DNA from: an uncultured Bacteroidota bacterium
GTDB taxonomy: Bacteria > Bacteroidota > Bacteroidia > Bacteroidales > SZUA-534
Length of the DNA: 43,846 nucleotides
Assembly (NCBI GenBank): GCA_946186925.1
Contig: CAMHPA010000018.1
Location: 1-43,846 of the forward strand
Reading direction: 5' to 3'
Below, one piece after another: positions 36,947 to 43,846 of this stretch. Each line of letters opens with the position of its first letter. Positions within the stretch are counted from its first letter, which is position 1. A program made the translations under genes and the position numbers. The notes under the pieces were generated by a model. It worked only from the letters and a program-made list of their open reading frames with translations. It made no database searches and was not told the DNA's origin.

Positions 36947-38509
36947 ATGAAGAAGTTTCTTTTGATGGTCGGCTCGGTGCTGACCGCAACAGCCACGGCA
37001 ATGGCCGGCGGCATCCTGACAAACACCAACCAGAGTGTTGACTTTCTGCGTAATCCGGCACGCGACGGCGCCATCGGTCTCGACGGCGTTTACTCAAACC
37101 CTGCCGGCGTGGCTTTCCTCGACGAGGGCTTTCATCTGGCCTTCAACTGGCAGTACGCCCATCAGACGCGCACCATCGAATCAACCAATCCGCTTTTCAC
37201 GCTTGGGCGGAAAAACAACGGCTCGGCAACCAAAACATTTGAGGGTGTGGCCGACGCGCCAATTATTCCTTCGCTGCAAGGCGCCTACAACACCGGAAAC
37301 TGGAGCATCCAGTTCAACTTCTCAGTTCCGGGCGGTGGCGGCAAATGCGAGTTCGACAACGGCCTGGGCTCATTTGAGAGCGTTGTTGGCAACATTGGCA
37401 GCCAGCTGCAACCGCTTGGCGTGACCGGCTACGATATGAACGGCTATATGCAAGGCAAGCAGTACTATTTCGGCTTCCAGCTTGGCGCGGCCTACAAAGT
37501 TACTGATAATCTGTCGGTTTACGGCGGTATGCGCGTGCTATACGGAACGGCGTCGTATAAGGCCAAAATTAGCGACATTATGGTTAAAACAGGCGAAAAC
37601 TACGTGGAGTTTGGCGCTTTTCTGCAAGGTACCACAGCTACTCTCGACAACAATCTGCTTCAGGTGAACGCGGGACTTGAACAGGTAAATGCCGGCTTGG
37701 AGCAGGTGAACGCGGGCATCGCCCAATACCAGAGCGCCGGAGCCGAAGTTCCTGCCGAGCTTTCGGCAAAACAAACCGAGCTGACAGCCAAGCAGACCGA
37801 ACTGGCCACCACAAAAGCCACCATTGAGGGCACTTTGCAGAAATTCGGCGCGCTGGAAAAATACTCGCAGGGCGTGAATCTGCAATGCGACCAGACGGGC
37901 GTTGGCGTGGCTCCGGTCATCGGCATCGATTATAAGCTGGAGAAATTCAATTTTGCCGCCAAATACGAGTTCCGCACCCCGATGAAGATGAAAAACAAAT
38001 CAACCGTGAACGAGGCCAGCGAGATTCCGGCCGTGAACAAGTTCCGCGACGGTGACAAGATTGACGAGGACGCACCGGCACTGCTCACCGTGGGCGCCCA
38101 ATGGAGCATTCTTGACAATCTGCGCCTGAACCTCGGCTACCACCACTTCTTCGACCAGAATGTGAAATGGTACAACAACTCGCAGGACCTGCTCGACGGC
38201 AACACCAACGAGTATCTGGGCGGCCTTGAGTGGGACATTAACGATAAACTGACCGCCTCGGCCGGCATGCAGCTCACCCGCTACCCCCTCACCGACGAGT
38301 ATATGAACGATATGTCGTTTGTGGTTGACTCGTACAGCTTCGGTTTCGGCGTGGCATATAAAGTGACTGACAATATGAAGCTCACCGCCGCTTACTTCCA
38401 GACCAACTACGAAGATTACGAGAAGGTGACCTCGGTTGAGCCGCTCATCAGCGACAAGTTCACCCGCACCAACCGTGTGCTCGGCCTTGGCATTGAGGTG
38501 AATTTTTAA
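36947..38509 (+). CDS. OmpP1/FadL-family outer-membrane transporter with a heptad-repeat insert
   Basis: The start at 36947 gives a good signal peptide (MKKFLLMVGSVLTATATAMAGG); an upstream in-frame ATG at 36830 does not. The 520-residue protein is a FadL-type barrel for hydrophobic solutes: NPA-G-VYSNPAGVAFLDEG near the N-terminus, many amphipathic strands, and a C-terminal VLGLGIEVNF. Residues about 238-305 form an unusual insert: three QVNAGLE-type heptads (21-bp units at 37661-37723), then two KQTELT repeats, predicted as a helical coil. FadL proteins do not normally carry such a stretch, so it may form a plug or a periplasmic/extracellular rod. Confidence 0.87.
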   Translation: MKKFLLMVGSVLTATATAMAGGILTNTNQSVDFLRNPARDGAIGLDGVYSNPAGVAFLDEGFHLAFNWQYAHQTRTIESTNPLFTLGRKNNGSATKTFEGVADAPIIPSLQGAYNTGNWSIQFNFSVPGGGGKCEFDNGLGSFESVVGNIGSQLQPLGVTGYDMNGYMQGKQYYFGFQLGAAYKVTDNLSVYGGMRVLYGTASYKAKISDIMVKTGENYVEFGAFLQGTTATLDNNLLQVNAGLEQVNAGLEQVNAGIAQYQSAGAEVPAELSAKQTELTAKQTELATTKATIEGTLQKFGALEKYSQGVNLQCDQTGVGVAPVIGIDYKLEKFNFAAKYEFRTPMKMKNKSTVNEASEIPAVNKFRDGDKIDEDAPALLTVGAQWSILDNLRLNLGYHHFFDQNVKWYNNSQDLLDGNTNEYLGGLEWDINDKLTASAGMQLTRYPLTDEYMNDMSFVVDSYSFGFGVAYKVTDNMKLTAAYFQTNYEDYEKVTSVEPLISDKFTRTNRVLGLGIEVNF

Positions 38510-38522
38510 AAAAGGTAAGTGG

Positions 38523-38545
38523 TTAGAGTTTAGGGTTTAGAGTTT
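38523..38545. repeat. TTTAGGG/TTTAGAG low-complexity repeat
   Basis: TTAGAG, TTTAGGG and TTTAGAG follow one another between the FadL stop and its terminator. Likely one more of the short slippage-type repeats of this genome. Confidence 0.6.
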
Positions 38546-38550
38546 TTGTG

Positions 38551-38589
38551 AATCGGCTCAAAACAATAGATTTTGAGCCGATTTTTTTT
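38551..38589 (+). terminator. Terminator of the FadL gene
   Basis: AATCGGCTCAAAA (38551-38563) pairs perfectly with TTTTGAGCCGATT (38571-38583), followed by a T-run. Confidence 0.93.
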
Positions 38590-38631
38590 GCTAATCAATA
38601 CACCTTCAATAAAAATCCACTTTCAGAAAAC

Positions 38632-38665
38632 AAAAAAATCCCCAACCGTTTCCGGCCGGGGATTT
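38632..38665 (-). terminator. Terminator of the fumarase gene
   Basis: AAATCCCC (38636-38643) pairs with GGGGATTT (38658-38665), with an inner CCG/CGG stem; the minus strand continues with seven T. Confidence 0.85.
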
Positions 38666-38693
38666 ATCTAATCGCAATAAAATTGTTTTTCAA

Positions 38694-40328
38694 TTACTTG
38701 CAAGCGCAACGCGGTTTCAGTTGCTTGAAGAAGTCGTTGCCTTTGTCATCGACGAGAATGAAGGCAGGGAAATCCTCAACCTCAATCTTCCAAATGGCTT
38801 CCATTCCGAGTTCGGGGTACTCAACGCACTCAATGCTCTTAATGTTGTTCTGGGCAAGAATGGCTGCAGGGCCGCCGATTGAGCCAAGATAGAAGCCGCC
38901 GTGCTTCTGGCAGGCGTCGGTGACGCACTGGGCGCGGTTGCCTTTGGCAAGCATTATCAGACTGCCGCCGTGGTCTTGGAACTCGTCAACGTAGGGGTCC
39001 ATACGGCCTGCCGTGGTCGGGCCCATCGAGCCGCAAGCCATTCCTGCGGGCGTTTTGGCTGGGCCTGCGTAGTAAATCGGGTGGTCCTTTATGTACTGCG
39101 GAAGGTCCTCGCCTGCATCCAAGCGGGCCTTGAGTTTGGCGTGGGCAATGTCGCGGCCGACAATGATTGTTCCGTTAAGGCTCAAACGTGTGGCCACTGG
39201 ATATTTCGACAGTTCTTTCAGAATGTTGGCCATCGGCTGGTTAAGGTTGATTTTCACTGCATCGCCTTCGCCTGCCTGACGCAATTCGGCTGGAATCAGG
39301 CTGCCTGGATTGTCGTCCATCTTCTCAATCCAAATGCCCTGCTCGTTGATTTTGCACTTAATGTTGCGGTCGGCTGAGCAACTGACGCCAAGGCCGATTG
39401 GGCAACTGGCGCCGTGTCGCGGCAAGCGGATAATGCGCACGTCGTGAGCCATATATTTGCCGCCGAACTGTGCTCCAAGGCCGATATTGTGGGCCTCGCG
39501 CAGCACTTCCTTCTCAAGTTCGACATCGCGGAAAGCGCGACCGTACTCGTTGCCCGTGGTGGGCAGGCTGTCGTAGTAGTGAGTGGAAGCGAGTTTGACG
39601 GTGAGAAGGTTCTTCTCGGCCGACGTTCCGCCAATCACAAAGGCGATATGGTACGGCGGGCAGGCTGCGGTGCCAAGTGTTTTCATCTTCTCGACAAGGA
39701 ACGGAACCAATGTGTCGTGGTTCTGGATTCGGGCCTTGGTCTCCTGATAGAGATAGGTTTTGTTGGCCGAGCCGCCGCCCTTGGTGACGCAAAGGAAGCG
39801 GTACTCCATTCCCTCGGTGGCCTCAATGTCGATTTGGGCTGGCAGGTTGCATTTGGTGTTCACCTCGTCGAACATTGTGAGCGGCGCGTTCTGCGAGTAG
39901 CGCAGATTCTCCTCGGTGTAGGTCTTGAAGACGCCGAGCGACAGAGCCTCCTCGTCGCAGAAGCCTGTCCACACCTGCTGTCCCTTCTCGCCGTGGATAA
40001 TGGCCGTGCCCGTGTCCTGGCAAAGCGGAAGTTGTCCTTTGGCGGCCACCTCGGCGTTGCGCAGGAATGTGAGCGCCACATACTTGTCGTTTTCCGAAGC
40101 CTCGGGGTCGCTTAAGATTTTGGCCACCTGCTCGTTGTGCGAGCGGCGAAGCATAAACGAAACGTCGCGGAAGGCGGCATTCGCCATAGCCGTCAGGCCC
40201 TCTTTTTGCACTTTCAGGATTTTGTGTCCCTCAAACTCTCCCACCGACACGTAGTCTTTTGTCAGCAAGTAGTATTCTGTTGTGTCCTCGCCGAGCGGGA
40301 ACATTGGTTGGTAATGAAACTCTGCCAT
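38694..40328 (-). CDS. fumA: Fumarate hydratase, class I (Fe-S)
   Basis: A 544-residue enzyme that interconverts fumarate and malate. It has both halves of the class I enzymes fused, as in E. coli FumA/FumB. The three [4Fe-4S] ligands are Cys103 (LPLCQDTGT), Cys223 (GTAACPPYH) and Cys309 (RHGASCPIG). The C-terminal half contains [15 protein letters not shown]. The cluster makes it oxygen-sensitive, which suits an anaerobe using the reductive branch of the TCA cycle to make succinate. It is alone, with its own terminator. Confidence 0.95.
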   Translation of the reverse strand: MAEFHYQPMFPLGEDTTEYYLLTKDYVSVGEFEGHKILKVQKEGLTAMANAAFRDVSFMLRRSHNEQVAKILSDPEASENDKYVALTFLRNAEVAAKGQLPLCQDTGTAIIHGEKGQQVWTGFCDEEALSLGVFKTYTEENLRYSQNAPLTMFDEVNTKCNLPAQIDIEATEGMEYRFLCVTKGGGSANKTYLYQETKARIQNHDTLVPFLVEKMKTLGTAACPPYHIAFVIGGTSAEKNLLTVKLASTHYYDSLPTTGNEYGRAFRDVELEKEVLREAHNIGLGAQFGGKYMAHDVRIIRLPRHGASCPIGLGVSCSADRNIKCKINEQGIWIEKMDDNPGSLIPAELRQAGEGDAVKINLNQPMANILKELSKYPVATRLSLNGTIIVGRDIAHAKLKARLDAGEDLPQYIKDHPIYYAGPAKTPAGMACGSMGPTTAGRMDPYVDEFQDHGGSLIMLAKGNRAQCVTDACQKHGGFYLGSIGGPAAILAQNNIKSIECVEYPELGMEAIWKIEVEDFPAFILVDDKGNDFFKQLKPRCACK

Positions 40329-40393
40329 TGTTAAATATTTTTAATTGTGTATCAACATTTTAGCCAACCGTCACCGACCATTGGCAATAGGCT

Positions 40394-40401
40394 CAAAAGT
40401 A
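40394..40401 (-). promoter_or_regulatory. Possible fumarase promoter (-7 box)
   Basis: TACTTTTG on the minus strand matches TAnnTTTG, with a TTTTG about 20 bases upstream; the leader would be about 60 bases. Confidence 0.45.
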
Positions 40402-40587
40402 AGAGTTTTAACCAACAAAATAAACTTTTATATATATTATTGTTCGTTTTCGAAACAAATAAACCTATTAATATATCGGCCGCCAACATCTTACATAAGA
40501 AGCGATTCCCTACTTCCAAAACTTACCCTAAAACTCCCTTAAAAGTACCGTTATACCTTTGGTTTCAACACGCGCCAATTGCGGTTT

Positions 40588-40660
40588 GGATTTACCCTGC
40601 AAATAAGAGCAACCTGAATTACAATATATTACAAACGACACGGATTTACTCTGCAAATAA
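40588..40660. repeat. Pair of 19-bp direct repeats, 54 bp apart
   Basis: GGATTTACCCTGCAAATAA (40588-40606) and the same with one C to T change (40642-40660), just beyond the DUF1016 stop codon. No hairpin or coding role is visible. Confidence 0.85.
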
Positions 40661-40666
40661 AAACTA

Positions 40667-41857
40667 TTACAGCAATCTCTCCAATTCCTCAACTGGCGGC
40701 AAAAGTTTCTTGAGCCTGTCATCCATTTCTGCTGACGTTCTGTAAGTTGCAACACCCATCGGCTTGTCATAATCCTGAATCACATACTCAACATACTTTT
40801 TGTTAGCGCTTTTGCAAAGTAGGATTCCGATAGACGGATTCTCGTTAGGCTTGCGAACCTCATCATCAAGAATGCGCAGATAACCCGCAAGCTGACCGAG
40901 ATAGGCCGTTTTGAACGGTCCATCTTTCAACTCAACGCAGACCAATGCCGATAATTCCCTATTGAAGAATAGCAAGTCGGGAAACTCCTCAACACCAAAC
41001 TTTTCGAGATGATACTGATTTCCGACAAACGTAAAATCCTTGCCAAAAGTCATAATGAAGTTCTTCACATTGTGGACAATACCTTGTTCAATCACACGCT
41101 CATCGCGGTCTTTGTCGCGGACAAACAACTCTTCGGCATTGATGTAGTCAAGCAAATAATCGTCTTTGAACATTGAAATGGCACGATAGGCTTGCAGTCG
41201 GTCAGGAATGGCTTTTTTGAAGTTATTGGGCAATTCGCCCCGATGACTGTACAAATCCTCTTTCATAAGAGCCTCCAAATCATCAACTTTCACCTTATAA
41301 TCAAATGCATATTGTATGTAGAACTTGCGTTCGTTGTAAGATTTAACATTCGTCAGAATTGCCGTGTGATGAGTGAAACTGATGCCAAGGAATGCAACTA
41401 CAGGGAAATCTTCCAAATTCGTCAGTTGTAACTGATGAATTTGAGTATCGGGAATTTCGGCAGTTAGAACTGCCGAATTTATTTTCTGGGTTGTTTCGGT
41501 CAGTATTGGGGATTTTTCATTCCCTAATTCGGCAGTCGGAACTGCCGAATTAGATTCGAGACCCTTCCACTCTTCATAGAATGTCCGCATATTTTTCAAA
41601 TTACGCGCCGAAAAGCCTCTCAAGCCTGGCAGTTCCTTGCGTAATTGGTCGCTGACTGCATCAATGAATCCTTTCCCCCAATTCTTGTTACGGGTATTGG
41701 ATGAAATATACCTCCCAATGCCGTAATATAAAGCCAATTGCTCCTGATTCACGGCTTTCAATGCCCGCTGCTGGCTCTGCAAAACAGCGTCTTTTATCGT
41801 CTGAACGGCAATTGCAAGTTCTTTACTGGCTGCCGCTTTATTCGATTTATCTTTCAT
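40667..41857 (-). CDS. DUF1016 (YhcG-type) PDDEXK nuclease-fold protein
   Basis: A 396-residue cytoplasmic protein. The N-terminal domain (1 to about 100) matches DUF1016-N: QRALKAVNQEQLALYYGIGRYIS and GWGKGFID-type WGKGFIDAVSDQL, FSARNLKNMRTFYEEW. The C-terminal domain is a PDDEXK fold with PD at about 291 (EEFPDLLFF) and ExK at about 307 (VCVELKDG), followed by a conserved YLGQLAGYLRILDD. The family is widespread, often in variable or defence-rich regions, and its cellular role is not settled. The linker (about 102-147) is encoded by three palindromes, two giving the peptide NSAVxTAE. It stands alone with its own promoter. Confidence 0.9.
   Translation of the reverse strand: MKDKSNKAAASKELAIAVQTIKDAVLQSQQRALKAVNQEQLALYYGIGRYISSNTRNKNWGKGFIDAVSDQLRKELPGLRGFSARNLKNMRTFYEEWKGLESNSAVPTAELGNEKSPILTETTQKINSAVLTAEIPDTQIHQLQLTNLEDFPVVAFLGISFTHHTAILTNVKSYNERKFYIQYAFDYKVKVDDLEALMKEDLYSHRGELPNNFKKAIPDRLQAYRAISMFKDDYLLDYINAEELFVRDKDRDERVIEQGIVHNVKNFIMTFGKDFTFVGNQYHLEKFGVEEFPDLLFFNRELSALVCVELKDGPFKTAYLGQLAGYLRILDDEVRKPNENPSIGILLCKSANKKYVEYVIQDYDKPMGVATYRTSAEMDDRLKKLLPPVEELERLL
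41415..41552 (-). repeat. Three palindromic hairpins inside the DUF1016 coding sequence
   Basis: AAATTCGTCAGTT/AACTGATGAATTT at 41415-41442 (one mismatch), TTCGGCAGTT/AACTGCCGAA at 41456-41477 (2-base loop), and TAATTCGGCAGT/ACTGCCGAATTA at 41525-41552 (4-base loop, perfect). The last two share a core and are read in the same frame as NSAVLTAEI and NSAVPTAEL. Confidence 0.93.
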
Positions 41858-41963
41858 AATTCAAATTATTCCGCCTTTACGTATGCATTCAATGGTTACT
41901 TGTAGCAACGTACCATTATACCTTCTGAATTCGATGCCGCGCAAAGCGTTTCGGCATTTGCCA

Positions 41964-41971
41964 AAGGTACG
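41964..41971 (-). promoter_or_regulatory. Promoter of the DUF1016 gene (-7 box)
   Basis: TACCTTTG on the minus strand matches TAnnTTTG exactly; the leader would be about 100 bases. Confidence 0.5.
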
Positions 41972-42030
41972 AATAATGATTTACGAATTGTCGGTTTGTG
42001 GTGAATTTATCGCATAGATGACACCGAAAA

Positions 42031-42070
42031 TACTGATTTATACTGATTTATACTGATTTACACTGATTTA
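42031..42070. repeat. Four tandem decamers TACTGATTTA
   Basis: Three copies of TACTGATTTA followed by CACTGATTTA, exactly ten bases apart with no spacers. Confidence 0.95.
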
Positions 42071-42275
42071 TAGATTAATACATCCTATTCAAACGTTGTT
42101 TGCTATTGCTCTGCATCAAACGCATCCTGCCATCGGCTACTCTGAATTTCAACTGGTAACAATTTGAAAGACACAAGAAAAATAAATTAGCAAGCAATTA
42201 ATCAATTTTTGTATATTGCACACGGTTTGAGTTTAGGCTCAACCATATTTTATTGTACGAAGCGTTATGCTCGAC

Positions 42276-42399
42276 TTGCTGATGGAAACGTAGGAAACTT
42301 CCAAACAGTAACGCAAGAAAAGTGTAATGGTTCCACGCTTATGCGTGGACTGATTACTCATTCTACGTTACAAGGTTATCCTACGACCTCCATCAGAAG
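42276..42399 (+). ncRNA. Candidate structured RNA: five nested helices
   Basis: One long irregular hairpin can be drawn: CTGATGG (42279-42285) with CCATCAG (42390-42396); CGTAGG (42289-42294) with CCTACG (42380-42385); GTAACG (42308-42313) with CGTTAC (42366-42371); GTAAT (42324-42328) with ATTAC (42353-42357); TCCACGC (42332-42338) with GCGTGGA (42343-42349) around a TTAT loop. All 31 pairs are Watson-Crick and the spacers are unequal on the two sides, as in structured RNA rather than a simple palindrome. A smaller stem (GGTTTGAG/CTCAACC, about 42224-42244) precedes it. Strand is assumed from the downstream gene, which starts about 75 bases later, so a leader RNA is one option; a MITE-like DNA element is another. 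No known RNA family was recognised. Confidence 0.5.
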
Positions 42400-42471
42400 A
42401 TGTGGTATATCAGTGCCACGCTTCTTTGTTTAAAGGCCTTTAAGGTACTGAAAGGCTAAAAATGTTAGTAT

Positions 42472-43458
42472 ATGTGTTATAATCTCAAAAACGCCCTATG
42501 CATAATTATCTATACATCGATATTATGTATAACATTGAAGAATGCGAATGGACAAGAATTTAGGGTGAGAACTGTTAAATCAAATGTTCCTGAAGAAAAA
42601 AAAGACACAATAAAATTGACGAGATATGACGGCGTTTCCCCTTTTTTTGATTTACAAGAATTAGCAAAGAATCCTCATTATTATGACGGGGAAAGAATAC
42701 TATTTCTCCCTCATAGCTCTCACAGATACGATTATTTTGGTGGATTTTCCCTTTCAACACCAACAGCTATTCCCGATACTATATGGTCTAAAGACAAAAA
42801 GAAAATCAAGAAGATAGAAATGGTTCAATGCGATGTATATAAACCTGTTTATGTCATTGAAGGTAAGGTTCATTATTTTGGAGAAACAGAAAAACTTGAT
42901 GCGAGCGTTACGCTGATAGAATCTGGATATAAGACACCTATTTCAATGATTGAAGGTAACGTTTTTACTATAATAAATTGTATATCTAATATTGAAATAA
43001 AAAATGGACGATGGTTGATTTTAAAAATGTTATTAAAAGATAGTGATGGAGTTGAAATCATCTGGAACACGAAAATAAATATCGGGGACAAATCGGATTA
43101 CAGATTTATGCCAATATTAATGTATTCATATATAGAGAAATACAAAAAGTATATTGGTGGAAATTTCGTTGATTATAGAAATTTTAATGTGAAAGAACCT
43201 TCTTCAATTGAAAGCGTACTTGACGATGTGTACGAATGTACAGAGTTGAGTTATGTTGAAGAAAAAAAGATTTACGAACCTGGTTTATCAGAGATATACT
43301 TCTATTCCCCAGTTTTATTTTTTATGCATAAAGGAGAAGAAGTCTATTATAACATTGTCCCAGGAAAAAGTTTTGGATGGGTGTCTGGCAAAGAATCTAT
43401 TAATTCAATAATGGACCCAACAGAATTTAAGCGACAAGCACAATATGAAATAATCTGA
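42472..43458 (+). CDS. Secreted protein of unknown function (N-terminal part of a frameshifted gene)
   Basis: A 328-residue reading frame with a signal peptide (ALCIIIYTSILCITLKNANGQ, about 8-28). The mature part is a mix of beta-strands and Lys/Glu-rich helices with no recognised family; short motifs include VYVIEGKVHYFG and FFMHKGEEVYYNIVPGKSFGWV. It ends abruptly at TGA inside what looks like the start of a coiled coil (EFKRQAQYEI), and the sequence continues in the +1 frame as a BamE/SmpA-like domain. The region has clearly lower GC than the genes to its left. Possibly a recently acquired gene; function unknown. Confidence 0.65.
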   Translation: MCYNLKNALCIIIYTSILCITLKNANGQEFRVRTVKSNVPEEKKDTIKLTRYDGVSPFFDLQELAKNPHYYDGERILFLPHSSHRYDYFGGFSLSTPTAIPDTIWSKDKKKIKKIEMVQCDVYKPVYVIEGKVHYFGETEKLDASVTLIESGYKTPISMIEGNVFTIINCISNIEIKNGRWLILKMLLKDSDGVEIIWNTKINIGDKSDYRFMPILMYSYIEKYKKYIGGNFVDYRNFNVKEPSSIESVLDDVYECTELSYVEEKKIYEPGLSEIYFYSPVLFFMHKGEEVYYNIVPGKSFGWVSGKESINSIMDPTEFKRQAQYEII

Positions 43459-43741
43459 AAAACTGCGACTTTTAGAAAAAGCAAAAGAAGAAGAAGAAAA
43501 GAAAAAAGCCGATGCCAATCGACTATCCGAACTTACGAAAAAATACGGAATACATAATGCCCAATTAATAATGCAATCAAAGGTTCAAATTGGAATGAGT
43601 AAAGAAATGTGTATCGAGTCGTGGGGAGAACCTACCAAAATTAATAGAACAATAACATCTGGCTCTATTCACGAGCAATGGGTATATTATAAGTCATATT
43701 TGTATTTCGATGATGGTATACTTTCTGGCATACAAAATTAA
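43457..43741 (+). pseudogene. Detached C-terminal part: coiled coil plus SmpA/OmlA (BamE)-like domain
   Basis: An open frame of 94 codons without its own start: EKLRLLEKAKEEEEKKKADANRLSELTKKYG is highly charged helix, followed by IGMSKEMCIESWGEPTKINRT and EQWVYYKSYLYFDDGIL, the pattern of SmpA/OmlA-like repeats found in envelope lipoproteins. It begins exactly at the stop codon of the preceding frame, shifted by one base. Removing one A near 43450 would join QYEI to SEKLRLLEKAKEE in one continuous helix and give a protein of about 423 residues. A real mutation and an assembly error cannot be told apart here. Confidence 0.75.
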
Positions 43742-43846
43742 CCCTAAGCACGAACCGTTGTCTGTATGTATTTCTTTATTTGAAACGATTAAAAGCAAAA
43801 TCAATTAACAAAATCATAAAAATTTCATTTACTTGTTTGATTGGAG

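Larger units (their letters stand above)
40329..40666. other. Intergenic region between fumarase and the DUF1016 gene
   Basis: 338 bases, AT-rich. It holds a possible fumarase promoter near 40394 and a pair of direct repeats (40588 and 40642) near the 3' end of the DUF1016 gene. A plus-strand open frame here has no protein-like features and is not called. Confidence 0.6.
41858..42471. other. Long intergenic region between the DUF1016 gene and the split secreted-protein gene
   Basis: 614 bases without a convincing protein gene. It contains the DUF1016 promoter (41964), a decamer repeat (42031-42070), a candidate structured RNA (42276-42399), and the perfect palindrome TTAAAGGCCTTTAA at 42430-42443. 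A plus-strand frame at 42209-42433 overlaps the RNA and is judged non-coding. Confidence 0.7.

Noticed and set aside
38523-38545. Telomere-like TTTAGGG repeat
   Set aside because: Only one exact unit occurs, in a family of similar short bacterial intergenic repeats.
40347-40745. A 132-codon plus-strand frame downstream of fumarase
   Set aside because: Composition is not protein-like and it runs into the DUF1016 gene on the other strand.
42031-42070. Possible CRISPR-like array
   Set aside because: The ten-base units have no spacers and no cas genes are near.
42279-42300. Hammerhead-ribozyme-like core (CTGATGG then GAAAC)
   Set aside because: The core should read CTGATGA, and no stem II fits between the two parts; the strand pairs elsewhere in the long hairpin.
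42209-42433. A 74-codon plus-strand open frame
   Set aside because: It lies across the nested hairpin, has no signal peptide or known motif, and the base-paired structure explains the sequence better.
43450-43465. Programmed frameshift as in prfB
   Set aside because: The RF2 site needs CTT TGA C with an upstream Shine-Dalgarno-like element; here the codon before TGA is ATC and no such element is visible.

Overview
The window looks like a chromosome segment from a Bacteroidetes bacterium, most likely order Bacteroidales. The reasons are a 3639-residue surface protein ending in a type IX secretion (Por) sorting domain, several promoters with the Bacteroidetes -7 box TAnnTTTG and weak Shine-Dalgarno signals, a DUF4494 protein, a class I fumarase, a FadL-type porin, and strong hairpin plus T-tract terminators behind many genes. 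No tRNA, rRNA, CRISPR array, transposase or phage module was recognised. All function calls come from reading motifs, not from database searches.

Layout. 1-2.6 kb: the end of a STAS-domain gene, then a sugar-kinase/RapZ-C fusion (AmgK-like) and a MurU-like nucleotidyltransferase, probably a MurNAc recycling unit. 2.6-13.5 kb: one giant minus-strand gene for a T9SS-exported beta-solenoid surface protein. 13.7-17.5 kb: a minus-strand xylan unit with a GPH sugar symporter, a GH10 xylanase lipoprotein and a GH43 enzyme, with a terminator hairpin between transporter and xylanase. 17.7-19.9 kb: a small outer-membrane barrel, then a convergent operon of a nitroreductase and two paralogous lipoproteins. 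20.0-21.7 kb: DUF4494 and a cytidylyltransferase/GHMP-kinase-like fusion. 21.7-23.3 kb: cysK and an Rrf2/IscR-type regulator. 23.5-26.5 kb: a galactose unit of a Nudix-like regulator overlapping galK, followed by galE. 26.7-33.5 kb: a secreted TPR protein, gyrA and, divergently, clpC. 33.7-38.5 kb: a trimeric-adhesin-like protein with a collagen-like stretch, 123-bp tandem repeats, YadA-like head and C-terminal S74 chaperone, then a FadL-family porin with an unusual heptad-repeat insert. 38.7-41.9 kb: class I fumarase and a DUF1016/PDDEXK nuclease with palindromes inside its coding sequence. 41.9-43.8 kb: an AT-rich tail with decamer repeats, a strikingly self-complementary stretch that may be a structured RNA, and a secreted-protein gene split by a one-base frameshift.

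The most unusual items are the candidate structured RNA at 42276-42399, the in-frame palindromes inside the DUF1016 gene, the kinase-RapZ fusion next to MurU, the cytidylyltransferase-GHMP fusion, and the terminator hairpin inside the xylan operon.
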